Origin: Pirellulales bacterium
GTDB taxonomy: Bacteria; Planctomycetota; Planctomycetia; Pirellulales; JANQPP01
NCBI GenBank assembly: GCA_028289405.1
Contig: JANQPP010000136.1
Span: 1 to 35,193 of the forward strand
Direction of reading: 5' to 3'
DNA: 35,193 bases
The notes beneath the pieces were generated by a model that was not told the DNA's origin, ran no database searches, and was given only the letters and a program-made list of their open reading frames with translations. The position numbers and the translations under genes were made by a program. Shown one piece after another: positions 25,667 through 34,194 of the stretch (position 1 is the first letter of the stretch; every line of letters starts with the position of its first letter).

Positions 25667-26635
25667 ATGATTCTTCGGATACTTGCACTCTTGACCGGAA
25701 TTCCGCTTCTACTGCTTGGCCTTCTCGCGACCATCATTGCAGTCGGGATGATAGGTGATCCCGGCCAGCAAGGCGGCCCGACGGCTGTTGCGGCCCAGAT
25801 AATTGTTGTCGTCTTCATGGTCGGCGTGACAACTGCCGGCGCGTTACTTTGTTGGCTGGGTCTCCGCAAACACCGCCCACGAACTGCCGAGGTTACCCCA
25901 GTGCCGAATCGACAACCGGCCGCGGTCGAAATCGACTCCGCTTCTCGGCGATGGGAGTCCGAGAACTCGGCGAACTTTCAAGCGTTCCATGCGGGCGAAA
26001 GCTCCGGCAATGTGGCACTCGCGGAACCGTCGATTGGGTTGGAAGATGATTTTGGGAGGGCACAGGATTTCGGCGAATCCGACGAACAGGCTTTTTACGG
26101 AGCCGACTCCCCGATGCCGGAGGCCGAGGATACTTTCCATATTGGAACGTCAGGGCAATTAATTGGAACATGCGGCCCCGGGATGTCGGGGCAGTTGCAT
26201 TATTATGTCATAGGAGGAGTGGTCGTCGCCGTCGGCTTGGCAATGATGATTGTGCTCCAATTTGTTCATGGCGCGGCTGACCCGGCTATTGCCAGCAAAA
26301 TCGGACTTTGGGGAGGTGGCGGACTGATGCTGTTCGGCGCCACGCTGGTCGCCCTTCAATTGACCCGCGTACCGCAAATCATTTCGCTTTACGACGACCA
26401 CCTAGAAGTGGAATCGGGTTCCAAGCTCCGCCGCATCGCCTTGGACCAAATCGCCGGCCTGCACGTGCAGGAGTTTTATGAACACCGCTTCGCTCCCCAG
26501 ACGTTGCTCGTCACGGTCCACATCAAAGGCGATCGCAAGCTCAAGTTCTCCACCGCCTTGGGAGGGGACGCCGAGCTGATTGTGAGCTGTCTCGCCGACA
26601 TCGCGCCGGACGTCGTGTTCCACGATTTCGGATGA
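25667..26635 (+). CDS. Membrane protein with PH-like C-terminal domain
   Basis: A 322-residue protein; ATG 25667 is chosen because AAGAGGG lies 5-6 bases before it and the first membrane helix begins at once. Four hydrophobic helices are seen at about residues 2-30, 39-65, 182-206 and 214-235. Between the second and third lies an acidic, disordered-looking stretch of about 110 residues. After the last helix, about 85 residues form alternating strands ending in a helix (ISLYDDHLEVESG, RRIALDQIAGLHV, TLLVTVHIKGDRKLKFSTAL), a pattern like bacterial PH-type domains that often follow membrane hairpins. The function is unknown. Confidence 0.75.
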   Translation: MILRILALLTGIPLLLLGLLATIIAVGMIGDPGQQGGPTAVAAQIIVVVFMVGVTTAGALLCWLGLRKHRPRTAEVTPVPNRQPAAVEIDSASRRWESENSANFQAFHAGESSGNVALAEPSIGLEDDFGRAQDFGESDEQAFYGADSPMPEAEDTFHIGTSGQLIGTCGPGMSGQLHYYVIGGVVVAVGLAMMIVLQFVHGAADPAIASKIGLWGGGGLMLFGATLVALQLTRVPQIISLYDDHLEVESGSKLRRIALDQIAGLHVQEFYEHRFAPQTLLVTVHIKGDRKLKFSTALGGDAELIVSCLADIAPDVVFHDFG

Positions 26636-26660
26636 CGGCCTCTTGAAACTCCATCGTACT

Positions 26661-26699
26661 GAGAAGCATTGGTTCTCGAGACTGCCGGGAAAGCCGGCA
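26661..26699 (+). terminator. Two small hairpins downstream of the PH-like gene
   Basis: GAGAA/TTCTC (26661-26677) and TGCCGG/CCGGCA with the loop GAAAG (26683-26699) stand in tandem within the 99-base gap. Neither has a T-run. They may slow or end transcription or protect the 3' end. Confidence 0.3.
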
Positions 26700-26734
26700 A
26701 TCCGATCAAATGTTAAGCGAATTGGAGAAGATCA

Positions 26735-27133
26735 ATGGGAGCTGAACCGTACGAATACTTCGTGAATTACGAAGCAGACCCTCAAGCCGCGCTGGACAAG
26801 CTGCGGACGGACGTGTTCCGCAGCGGGGAGTACCGGGGAGCGGAATTCGCACCTGCCACGGCGCAGGATGCATTGGAAATGATGGATGCCGACGGCACCG
26901 CTTCGATTCTCGACATCGAACGGATTACCACGCAGCCTGACTTTTGCTGTGCGGTCCCCTATTCGTCTGACGAACTACAGGAATACTTTGGCACCGCGCG
27001 CCCCTCGCGGGAGGATCTGGTGGGGAACGACCTCTTCTGGGACGATCTCGAAAGGGGGCAGGCCCGATACACGGTGATCTATACGAATGATGAACCGACA
27101 GAACTCCTGTTCGTCGGTTACTCGTTTGACTAG
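26735..27133 (+). CDS. Small acidic hypothetical protein
   Basis: A 132-residue acidic soluble protein. ATG 26735 has a GGAGAAG ribosome site. There is no signal peptide or membrane helix. It contains helix-rich N-terminal sequence ([19 protein letters not shown]), a central SILDIERI strand and a C-terminal beta hairpin ([21 protein letters not shown]). Codon use and frame integrity suggest a real gene. I do not recognise the family; small acidic proteins of this shape can be immunity or regulatory factors, but nothing adjacent supports a toxin partner. Confidence 0.7.
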   Translation: MGAEPYEYFVNYEADPQAALDKLRTDVFRSGEYRGAEFAPATAQDALEMMDADGTASILDIERITTQPDFCCAVPYSSDELQEYFGTARPSREDLVGNDLFWDDLERGQARYTVIYTNDEPTELLFVGYSFD

Positions 27134-27351
27134 CGAATGAGACACGGATCACTGTCGAGGACTGGCGGAATGAAAATCCGCGTGTCTAGTTCGGTATTCT
27201 GAACGCACAAATGGAATGGCGGGCGGGAATTCGACACGGTTTGGTTGACCTGATAATGCCTCCAGGGCAGCACGTTTTGACAAGCTGATCAAGCGGTACA
27301 AGACCACGACAGCGTCCGCCACCAGGCAAGCCGTACGGGATTTGCGTGGGG
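27134..27351. other. Intergenic region, possible gene remnant
   Basis: No gene is supported. On the plus strand a frame closing at a TGA near 27381 reads ASRAARFDKLIKRYKTT and then [20 protein letters not shown], which has the look of protein-coding helices but no start. It may be a broken gene end that overlaps the 3' end of the glycosylase gene on the other strand. Confidence 0.25.
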
Positions 27352-28224
27352 TCATTGCCCTCGTGGCCAATCTTGCTTGAGTAGCCGTGACAAGGAACGG
27401 TCCGCGAGGACTTTGCCTCCGGTTTGGCAGCCCGGACAATAATTGCATTCATTTTGCGAGTAGACAATTCTTTGCACGGTCGCGCCGCACTTCTTGCAAG
27501 GCTTGCCAAATTTTCCATGCACCACCATCTTTGGGTGGAAGGCCGTGACCTTATCTGGAAACTTGTCGCCCAATTCTCCGCGCAAACGATCTGCCCATTC
27601 CTGAAGGGTCTCACGGATCGCCAAGAATAGCCTGCTGATCTCGTCGTCCGTCAAGCGGGATGTCAGCTTGATGGGAGAGAGCCCCGCGGTGAGGAGGATT
27701 TCATCCGAATAGGCGTTGCCAATTCCACTGAAAAGTCGCGGATCCGTGAGTGCCCGTTTCAATGTGTGGTTGACGCTCTGGATCCTCTCGTGAAAGGACG
27801 ACAATTCACTTTCAAGAATTTCCAGCCCGCCGGGATTGAGGGCCTCCAAAGCGGTTTCACCTTGGACAACGTGTAGCGAAGCCCGCTTTTTCGGGCTGGC
27901 TTCGGTGAAGAGGATGCAACCCGTCCCGAATTGGAACGAGGCCAAATCATTTTTACCCCGTAAGGCGGGAGGTGTCTCGCGCCAGCGGAGCCGGCCCGCG
28001 ATCATCAAGTGGAACACCAAAAACAGTTCATCCTCAAGACACCAGACAATCCGCTTTCCCATGCGGCGGATGGACACCACCTGTTTCCCGACGGTTTCCT
28101 GTATATCGGGAGCCACGGTCCGAATCAAAAAAGGGCTTTTCACAACGGCCTTGCAAAGTGTCTGGCCCACGAGAAATCTTTCGCAGGCTTCGACATAGAC
28201 GGTGATGTCAGGGTATTCGGGCAT
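27352..28224 (-). CDS. Fpg/Nei-family DNA glycosylase
   Basis: A 290-residue base-excision-repair enzyme. MPEYPDI is the N-terminal signature with the catalytic Pro2 and Glu3 (the proline amine attacks the sugar). Lys57 in RRMGKRIV and the [12 protein letters not shown] block (166-177, with Asn170 contacting DNA) belong to the H2TH domain region. A C-terminal zinc finger, Cys243-x2-Cys246-x16-Cys263-x2-Cys266, completes the fold. PEYPDI instead of PELPEVE and HLMIAGRL instead of HLgMtGrl point to one of the divergent Fpg/Nei-like groups, so the damage preference (8-oxoguanine or oxidised pyrimidines) is uncertain. It is alone in its transcription unit, with a terminator of the upstream gene ahead of it. 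Confidence 0.9.
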   Translation of the reverse strand: MPEYPDITVYVEACERFLVGQTLCKAVVKSPFLIRTVAPDIQETVGKQVVSIRRMGKRIVWCLEDELFLVFHLMIAGRLRWRETPPALRGKNDLASFQFGTGCILFTEASPKKRASLHVVQGETALEALNPGGLEILESELSSFHERIQSVNHTLKRALTDPRLFSGIGNAYSDEILLTAGLSPIKLTSRLTDDEISRLFLAIRETLQEWADRLRGELGDKFPDKVTAFHPKMVVHGKFGKPCKKCGATVQRIVYSQNECNYCPGCQTGGKVLADRSLSRLLKQDWPRGQ

Positions 28225-28278
28225 ACCGAGAATGTAGCCGAATGGCCCATGGGGAGCGAAGGCTGCCGGAAAGAGAAT

Positions 28279-28321
28279 CTAGCGGACGGCCCACCTTGGA
28301 GCGCGGCGGGCCGTCCACTAG
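28279..28321 (-). terminator. Strong hairpin terminator after the PEP-CTERM gene
   Basis: A 17-bp stem with a 9-base loop, beginning 19 bases after the PEP-CTERM stop. Both imperfect positions are G-U pairs on the minus-strand transcript and would be A-C mismatches on the other strand, so it serves the minus-strand gene. A T-rich tail (ATTCTCTTTCC) follows. Confidence 0.72.
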
Positions 28322-28339
28322 CAACCGAGAGAAGGATCG

Positions 28340-29353
28340 TCAACGAGGTGAAAAGTGAAAACCGCGACGTGTGCGAGCCGTAAAGCCCAGTAAGATGAAA
28401 ACGGAAATAGCCAGTAACGCCGATGACGGTTCAGGAACGGCGGCGGCATTGCCGGCGTTAAAAACCTCCACGAATTTCACGAAGTCTTTCAAGTCAATGC
28501 GGCGATTGAAATCCATGTCTCCTTCTTCGAATCCGACGCCCTGCAGGCTGAAATTTCCAGCCAGGATTTCGAAATCCGCCACGTCCACGGAGCCATCACC
28601 GTTAAAATCGCCGGGAATCCCCTGCATATCCAATCCCAGAGCGAGATTCACGGCAGCGTCGAAAATCGCGAGACCTGTTTCATTGACGCCGTCCAAGGCG
28701 GGATCACCGAAAAACAAGTCAATGCGACGGGCCGAAGCGGTCGTCGTGCCATCATTGAGGAGCCCGCCCGCCTCCACGATGCCCAAGGCCGGCGAACCAT
28801 CGACCAGGCCAATCACTTGATAGCCGGGGGCCAGATTGTTGTCCGAGCCCGTGTGGAATGTCGTGGGCTCATCCCGAATTTGATGCACGCCGGCGGACAA
28901 TCCCGCAGCCAGCGGGTGGCCTTCCCCCGTGATTTCGATCGAATCGGAATTGTCCACGCCACGGCCGGAATCAGCGAACAGAAACTCGTCATGAAGAGCC
29001 TGCTCCCATTGGATCGTGGGTATTTCGAGCGAGCGGAAGAGAGGGTCTTGATCCGTGAAGGCGGTGCCCAAGTTGGTAGAGAGCACCGTGGACGAAATGA
29101 TGACAAACGCTTTGCCCTCGGCCAGATCCGCCGTCGGATTGCTCGGCTGGTTGTCGTCGACGACCGTTACATCCAAGCCGAATTCATTGGTCAGACGATC
29201 GATGATCGATTGATTTCCGTCCGGGTTGCTCCCCTCATCAATTGCCAAAAGGACCTCTTGCGCGGGTGCGCTATCTGGCAATGCCAACACCAGTCCAAAC
29301 AAAGCGGAAGCCGCGATTCCGATACGCCGTGTTTTGGTAAAGACCTTCATCAT
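28340..29353 (-). CDS. PEP-CTERM exported protein with dockerin-like EF-hand repeats
   Basis: A 337-residue secreted protein. ATG 29353 has GGAG 5-8 bases upstream. Signal peptide: residues 1-31 (TRRIGIAASALFGLVLALPDSAPAQ). Residues 32-225 form an alpha/beta domain (VLLAIDEGSN, GLDVTVVDD, KAFVIISSTV, RRIDLFFGD) that resembles a class I glutamine amidotransferase/ThuA-type fold without an obvious catalytic cysteine. Two dockerin-type calcium loops follow, DFNGDGSVDVADF and DMDFNRRIDLKDF. The C-terminus is a PEP-CTERM sorting tail: VPEPSS, a hydrophobic helix (ALLAISVFILLGF) and a basic end RTRRG. Such tails are processed by exosortase, so the protein should be displayed at or released from the surface. 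No exosortase lies in the window. Confidence 0.88.
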   Translation of the reverse strand: MMKVFTKTRRIGIAASALFGLVLALPDSAPAQEVLLAIDEGSNPDGNQSIIDRLTNEFGLDVTVVDDNQPSNPTADLAEGKAFVIISSTVLSTNLGTAFTDQDPLFRSLEIPTIQWEQALHDEFLFADSGRGVDNSDSIEITGEGHPLAAGLSAGVHQIRDEPTTFHTGSDNNLAPGYQVIGLVDGSPALGIVEAGGLLNDGTTTASARRIDLFFGDPALDGVNETGLAIFDAAVNLALGLDMQGIPGDFNGDGSVDVADFEILAGNFSLQGVGFEEGDMDFNRRIDLKDFVKFVEVFNAGNAAAVPEPSSALLAISVFILLGFTARTRRGFHFSPR

Positions 29354-29583
29354 CGTTTCTCCGGTTACTCGAATTGGATGCCGCGTGCGGAGACGATGCC
29401 TCTTGTCGAAATTCTCAATGCCTGGCCCTAGAAATTGCCGGTAACAGAATACCAACCCCAAAAAAGCCGTCAATGTTTTTATTTGATATTTTTCGTTTTT
29501 CTTGCTCGCGCTGTTTCGGCTGGAGAGAAATACCGTATTGCCATCCAAGGGATCCACTTTTGCCGATCCTTCAGGCGGTCGCT

Positions 29584-29609
29584 GCGCAAATCTTAGGCAA
29601 AATTTGCGC
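29584..29609 (+). promoter_or_regulatory. Dyad upstream of glnA, possible NtrC-type enhancer
   Basis: GCGCAAAT-N10-ATTTGCGC, perfect 8-base arms. Its centre is about 105 bases before the -24 element of the sigma-54 promoter, the position typical of enhancer sites bound by NtrC-type activators. The sequence itself is not the enteric NtrC consensus, so the bound protein is unknown. Confidence 0.45.
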
Positions 29610-29699
29610 GGCTCTCATTCCAACAAACCCCGATCAAATCGGCCTAACCCCATTGATTTTAGGAGATTATGCGCTAAGATGCCGGTTCATTGGGGGCCC

Positions 29700-29714
29700 T
29701 GGCACCTGATTAGC
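29700..29714 (+). promoter_or_regulatory. Sigma-54 promoter of glnA
   Basis: TGGCAC-N5-TAGC, with the invariant GG (29701-29702) and GC (29713-29714) exactly ten bases apart. It matches nine of ten positions of the TGGCAC-N5-TTGC consensus. Transcription would start near 29726, leaving a leader of about 140 bases. Confidence 0.6.
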
Positions 29715-29864
29715 GTTCTGCACGATTTTTATTTGCGATCGCGGTATATTTCGCGCTTTCCAAGGATGGGCGTACGTCGCGAATGACGACCGCGAAAGAC
29801 GCTTGGTATCAAGAGATTTGGTTGTTTTCCTTCCTGGACCCGAATGTAGAAACGAGGACGAAAC

Positions 29865-31277
29865 GTGACGCCCAAAGAAGTACTGGCCTTGTGCCGTGAG
29901 AAGGACGTTAAGGCGGTGGACCTGCGGTTCATGGACTTCCCCGGTTTGTGGCAGCACTTCACCATCCCGGTGAGCAAGCTCGACGAGGATGTGTTTGAAG
30001 ACGGTCTCGGGTTCGATGGTTCCAGCATCCGTGGCTGGCAGGCGATCAACGAAAGCGACATGCTCGTCGTTCCCCAGCCGGAAACGGCTTTCATCGACCC
30101 ATTCACCGAGATCCCCACGATCTCGATGATCTGCAACATCCAAGATCCGATCACGCGGGAAGACTACACAAGGGATCCGCGAAACGTCGCCCGCAAGGCG
30201 GTGAACTACCTGAAGAGCACGGGTATCGCGGATACCTGTTTCATTGGTCCCGAAGCGGAATTCTTCGTTTTCGATGATGTCCGCTTTGATCAGACGAACA
30301 ACTCGGCCTTTTATATGGTCGATAGCATCGAAGGGCAGTGGAACCGGGGCAAGGACGAAGGCCCCAACCTGGGTTACAAGCTGCGGCATAAGGAAGGCTA
30401 TTTCCCAGTGCCTCCTGCGGACAAGATGATGAACATCCGCAACGAGATGATGCTCACCATGATCGAGTGCGGACTGGACGTCGAAGCGCAGCACCACGAA
30501 GTCGCCACCGGCGGCCAATGCGAGATTGACCTGCGCTTCAACGATCTCGTCCAAATGGCCGACCATTTGATGATCTACAAATACATCATCAAGAACGTGG
30601 CCGCGCGGCACAATAAGACCGTTACGTTCATGCCCAAGCCGCTTTACGCGGACAATGGCTCCGGCATGCACACGCATATCTCGCTGTGGAAGGGTGAAGA
30701 ACCTACGTTCGCTGGCGGCGGTTACGCGGGACTGAGCGATTCGGCGCTGCATGCGATTGGCGGCATTCTCAAGCATGCGCCGGCCGTGTTGGCCTTCACC
30801 AATCCCACGACCAACAGCTACAAGCGGTTGGTGCCGGGATATGAAGCGCCGGTGAATTTGGCCTACTCGCAGCGGAACCGGTCCGCCGCGTGCCGAATTC
30901 CCATGTACAGCCCGAGCCCGAAGGCCAAGCGGGTCGAATTCCGCTGCCCCGATCCGAGTTGCAATCCGTACTTGGCTTTTTCAGCGCTGCTCATGGCGGC
31001 GATCGACGGGATTCAAAACAAAATCGACCCGGGCGAACCGCTCGACAAAGACATCTACGATCTCGAACCGGAAGAATTGGCCGAAGTGCCCAAGACGCCA
31101 GCCTCGCTAGACGAAGCCTTGACCGCGCTCCGCAAAGATCACGAATTCCTGCTGCGGGGTGATGTCTTCACCGCGGACGTGGTTGATACCTGGATCTGGT
31201 ACAAGAGCGAGAACGAAGTGGATGCCCTGCGGCTGCGGCCCCATCCCTATGAGTTCTGCATGTATTTTGATCTGTAG
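29865..31277 (+). CDS. glnA: Glutamine synthetase type I
   Basis: A 470-residue cytoplasmic enzyme that makes glutamine from glutamate, ammonia and ATP. GTG 29865 is the start, with GAGGA six bases upstream, and gives the normal length. Landmarks: DGSSIRG (51-57), GPEAEFF (128-134), QCEIDLRF (218-225), GSGMHTHIS (265-273), the ATP/glutamate loop [17 protein letters not shown] (313-329) and NRSAACRIP. Tyr398 in LDKDIYDL corresponds to the adenylylation tyrosine of the E. coli enzyme, so activity may be switched by a GlnE-type adenylyltransferase. A sigma-54 promoter, an upstream dyad and a terminator hairpin frame it as a single-gene, nitrogen-controlled unit. Confidence 0.97.
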   Translation: MTPKEVLALCREKDVKAVDLRFMDFPGLWQHFTIPVSKLDEDVFEDGLGFDGSSIRGWQAINESDMLVVPQPETAFIDPFTEIPTISMICNIQDPITREDYTRDPRNVARKAVNYLKSTGIADTCFIGPEAEFFVFDDVRFDQTNNSAFYMVDSIEGQWNRGKDEGPNLGYKLRHKEGYFPVPPADKMMNIRNEMMLTMIECGLDVEAQHHEVATGGQCEIDLRFNDLVQMADHLMIYKYIIKNVAARHNKTVTFMPKPLYADNGSGMHTHISLWKGEEPTFAGGGYAGLSDSALHAIGGILKHAPAVLAFTNPTTNSYKRLVPGYEAPVNLAYSQRNRSAACRIPMYSPSPKAKRVEFRCPDPSCNPYLAFSALLMAAIDGIQNKIDPGEPLDKDIYDLEPEELAEVPKTPASLDEALTALRKDHEFLLRGDVFTADVVDTWIWYKSENEVDALRLRPHPYEFCMYFDL

Positions 31278-31309
31278 TTCACGATCCTCCGGTTGTTTGT
31301 TGCCACTTC

Positions 31310-31342
31310 AAGCCGGGCGAGGCACTCAACCTCGTCCGGCTT
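31310..31342 (+). terminator. Terminator hairpin of glnA
   Basis: A 13-bp stem (AAGCCGG-G-CGAGG with CCTCG-T-CCGGCTT) around a 7-base loop, 32 bases after the stop. The one wobble is G-U on the plus-strand transcript. The 3' arm ends in TTTATATAT. Confidence 0.7.
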
Positions 31343-31392
31343 TATATATGAATAATATCCTCCCCTAGCGCACCGCACGCATAACCCAAAAT

Positions 31393-32283
31393 CTATTCCT
31401 CGCCCAATTCCTCTTTTAATTTTCGCTTCGCTTCCGGCGGGAGTTGTCGCCAGTCTTCGTCGCGCAGCGCGCCGGCGAGTGCCCACAGCAAGTTCAAGCT
31501 GCTTGCCGTTTGCCGCTGTTTGACCAGCAGGTACGCGGCAACCGCGCCCGTCCGCTCCAAATCGTTTCGAGTGTGGATGCCGACTTCGCGGAGCCACTCC
31601 GTGCTGCGTGGACCGAGGTTTTTGAGCCGTGCCACCGGTGTTTCTCCGTCCGCCTTTTTTCCCGCGCGACGTTTCGCACGAGATGGCTTGCCCGATCCCG
31701 CGAGAATTTCGCGATATCGAAAACAATCCACCACATGGTCATTGACCATGCCCACCGCCTGCATGAAGGCGTAACAAATCGTGCTCCCCACGAACTTAAA
31801 ACCGCGCTGCCGCAAATCTCGACTGAGGGCATCCGATTCCGTGGTCTGGGCCGGCACTTCGGCCAGCGTCTTCCAAGCATTTTGCCTGGGCTGGCCGTCC
31901 ACGAACCGCCAGAGGTAGGCATCCAATGTGCCGAACTCTTCTTGCACGGCCAGATACGCGCGGGCATTCCCAATGGCGGCTTCCACTTTCAAGCGGTTCC
32001 GCACGATACCGGCGTCGGCGAGCAATTGCTGCTTCTTCCGCGCACCGTAGCGGGCCATTTTGTCCGCATCGAAACCGTCGAAAGCTCGCCGATAGTTCTC
32101 GCGTTTGTTGAGAATGGTTTCCCAACTCAGGCCGGCTTGCGCTCCTTCCAGGATCAGGAACTCAAAGAGCTGCTGGTCGTCATGCAGCGGCACGCCCCAC
32201 TCCCGATCATGGTATTCCGTATACAGGCCCGGTTTGGCCCACTGGCAGCGGACCGGTTCGTTCGCTGGTTTGTTCTTCGTCAT
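31393..32283 (-). CDS. tag: 3-methyladenine DNA glycosylase I fused to a TfoX C-terminal domain
   Basis: A 296-residue protein. The first 190 residues are Tag: RCQWAKPGLYTEYHDREWGVP, FEFLILEGAQAGLSWETIL, the Zn-site residues Cys13 and His25, and the pair in NDHVVDCFRY. This domain excises 3-methyladenine from alkylated DNA. A basic linker (SRAKRRAGKK) joins a C-terminal domain: LKNLGPRSTEWLREVGIHT, DLERTGAVAAYLLVK, LNLLWALAGAL. That domain matches the TfoX C-terminal helix-hairpin-like domain. ATG 32283 follows the upstream stop by 16 bases; ATG 32307, overlapping it by eight bases, is also possible. The membrane-protein gene upstream probably shares the transcript. The role of the TfoX_C part, perhaps DNA or protein binding, is unknown. 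Confidence 0.88.
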   Translation of the reverse strand: MTKNKPANEPVRCQWAKPGLYTEYHDREWGVPLHDDQQLFEFLILEGAQAGLSWETILNKRENYRRAFDGFDADKMARYGARKKQQLLADAGIVRNRLKVEAAIGNARAYLAVQEEFGTLDAYLWRFVDGQPRQNAWKTLAEVPAQTTESDALSRDLRQRGFKFVGSTICYAFMQAVGMVNDHVVDCFRYREILAGSGKPSRAKRRAGKKADGETPVARLKNLGPRSTEWLREVGIHTRNDLERTGAVAAYLLVKQRQTASSLNLLWALAGALRDEDWRQLPPEAKRKLKEELGEE

Positions 32284-32299
32284 GGGAGTTTCGGTATGA

Positions 32300-33190
32300 T
32301 CATGCATGGTTGTTGGATACCGCCGGCTCTGCTGGATCGCTTGCCGCAGGTGGTGGAGGCGTACGATCCGCCCGTACCAAGCGATAACCTCGCCAGCGCA
32401 CCAATAACAGGCATCCCAAAACGATGCTGAAAGGGAGTACCGTTTCCAGTACGCGAAAGGCGAGTACGATGCCCGGCAATTTGTCAGATGGGAAATATAA
32501 TGACGCCAAACCTGCCGCACTGCCGGCGGAGACCGTCATCACGATCGCGATCCGGAAAAGTGGAGCGGGCCGATCCAGTGTGGACCACACCGAGAGAATC
32601 GAAAGTAAGATCGTGTTGAGCATGTTCGGCAAAATCACGACCGCCAACCCCCACGCTCGGAGCGCATCTTGCGTGAAACGGTGGATAGCCAAGAGGATCG
32701 CCGCGCCGAACGTGAATCCCATGATCCCTCGGATCGAGATCTGAGCGGGACCGGGCCGCAAATCATCGTCATTGACTGGAAACTTTACCAGCACGCCCAG
32801 CCAGCGGCGGCAGATTCTCAATCCCAAAGCAACGAAGATGACGCTGAATATTCCATGTCCCGCGATGAACAGGTAGCCCGGCCACATGCCGAAACTGCCA
32901 ATCGAATAAGCTCGAAACATCATGATCTGATACACGACCTGCAACATGCCCAACAGACCAGTACCGAAAACGAGTCCGACGATTCGCAGGGGTGCGCGTT
33001 GCGGCGAAATCCCCGCCCAAATCGCCAGGAGAATTTGATTCGCGGCGAGCAATTGCATGCCCATCCAATGAGGTAAATGTCGCCACACCGAACCCATAAG
33101 TTCCCAAGCCGACCAAGCCAGAGGAACCGCCGCGAGTTGAATGATCAGCGAGTATGCCACGAGGCGGCGAAAGAAGTTGTCAGGAAACAT
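32300..33190 (-). CDS. Polytopic membrane protein, unknown function
   Basis: A 296-residue hydrophobic protein with about seven to eight membrane helices: near residues 10-29, 44-62, 68-88, 103-122, 152-170, 177-197, 212-231 and 242-262. The C-terminal tail is soluble and Pro/Ala-rich. It has no recognised signature. ATG 33190 is the first start with a membrane helix following; its GAGG is 12 bases away, which is long. It ends 16 bases before the Tag start, so the two are likely co-transcribed although nothing suggests a shared process. Confidence 0.78.
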   Translation of the reverse strand: MFPDNFFRRLVAYSLIIQLAAVPLAWSAWELMGSVWRHLPHWMGMQLLAANQILLAIWAGISPQRAPLRIVGLVFGTGLLGMLQVVYQIMMFRAYSIGSFGMWPGYLFIAGHGIFSVIFVALGLRICRRWLGVLVKFPVNDDDLRPGPAQISIRGIMGFTFGAAILLAIHRFTQDALRAWGLAVVILPNMLNTILLSILSVWSTLDRPAPLFRIAIVMTVSAGSAAGLASLYFPSDKLPGIVLAFRVLETVLPFSIVLGCLLLVRWRGYRLVRADRTPPPPAASDPAEPAVSNNHA

Positions 33191-33421
33191 GGCCAGCCGA
33201 CCTCTGTCGCGGCAGTTCCAAAATCACGCACTCCGCAAGCGCACGCACATTACGAGATGAGCAAAGACTCTCCCGTCGAAAACCGCGCTGGGAATCGATG
33301 ATTAAGACCTGGTCAGTCTCGTGACCGCTGTGTCATCGAATTCGTTTTCACCGAGCCGCGCCGCGAGCACCGTCAATCGACATTTTAAGCGCCCGATCTC
33401 CGCGAAAATAGCTTCCACGAA

Positions 33422-33954
33422 TCAGATCGGCTCGGAGGGCTGCAAGGGCTTGTATTCCCTAGTGCGAAATGGCCGGAAGTACCAGCTTCGAAACGCGGCC
33501 ATGGCCTGGCCCAAATCGTCCGCCGCGAGCAAGGCGCAAGGAACCAAAAACAGCGTGATGCCCGTGGCGAACAGGACGCCGAAACCGAGCGAAACGGCCA
33601 TGGGGATCAGAAATTGGGCCTGCAGCGAGCGGTCCAATAGCAGCGGTGTCAATCCCGCGAAGGTGGTCACGGAAGTGAGGACGATGGGACGAAACCGCTT
33701 GCCACCGGCCTCGAGCGCCGCTTCCAGCAGCGGGGCCCCGGTTCGCTGCGGTCGTCCGGCAACAGCACCTCGACCGAAAGATAGCCGCGCGACTTGTCGA
33801 AATCACGCTCCGGGCTGAAGGCGCCCGTGGTCTTGGAAACGTTGCGAATCAGCGATTCGCCGCTGCCCGGATCGATGAACTCATCCTTGATTTGATCGAG
33901 CGCGGCAGAAATGCGGTCCATGTACTTGGCGGTGGTTTCTAGCGGTGGGTCCAC
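33422..33954 (-). pseudogene. Remnant of an RND efflux transporter
   Basis: Two pieces of one RND pump in different frames. From 33954 to about 33735 it reads a periplasmic-domain piece ([38 protein letters not shown]). Without any gap in the DNA the other frame continues [20 protein letters not shown], then [20 protein letters not shown] and [15 protein letters not shown] to the stop at 33422, which is the last two membrane helices of the family. The stretch between (several hundred residues in an intact pump) is missing, the frame is shifted, and there is no start; a TGA lies nine codons upstream. It is therefore dead. It lies behind an intact RND gene and was probably its tandem partner or an old copy. 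Confidence 0.82.
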
Positions 33955-34156
33955 GGCCCGTGGATGGGGATGAATGGATCACGTCAAATTTCGGGAGAGG
34001 TGGGATTCGCCGCGTCTCGCTTGTAAGCGGCGTTTTTCCTACGGTGGCGAAGAATGGCGCACCGGCGTCGAAATCAGCCCACGAGGCGAGACACGTTGAG
34101 TTTATAAGATACTCAACGCGAGCCGAGAAAGCACGCTCGTGCGATACGAAAATTGG

Positions 34157-34172
34157 GCTCGATTTTCCGAGC
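34157..34172 (-). terminator. Possible terminator after the RND transporter gene
   Basis: GCTCG-GAAAAT-CGAGC on the minus strand, 23 bases after the stop, followed by CCAATTTTCG. The stem is short. A second, perfect 8-bp dyad (CGTTGAGT/ACTCAACG, 34094-34118) lies further on. Confidence 0.35.
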
Positions 34173-34194
34173 TATCTCGTGAAACTGGAAGTGC

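Noticed and set aside
29667..30776. A 369-codon minus-strand frame opposite glnA
   Set aside because: It is the mirror of the glnA coding strand in a GC-rich genome; it has no family features and glnA is certain.
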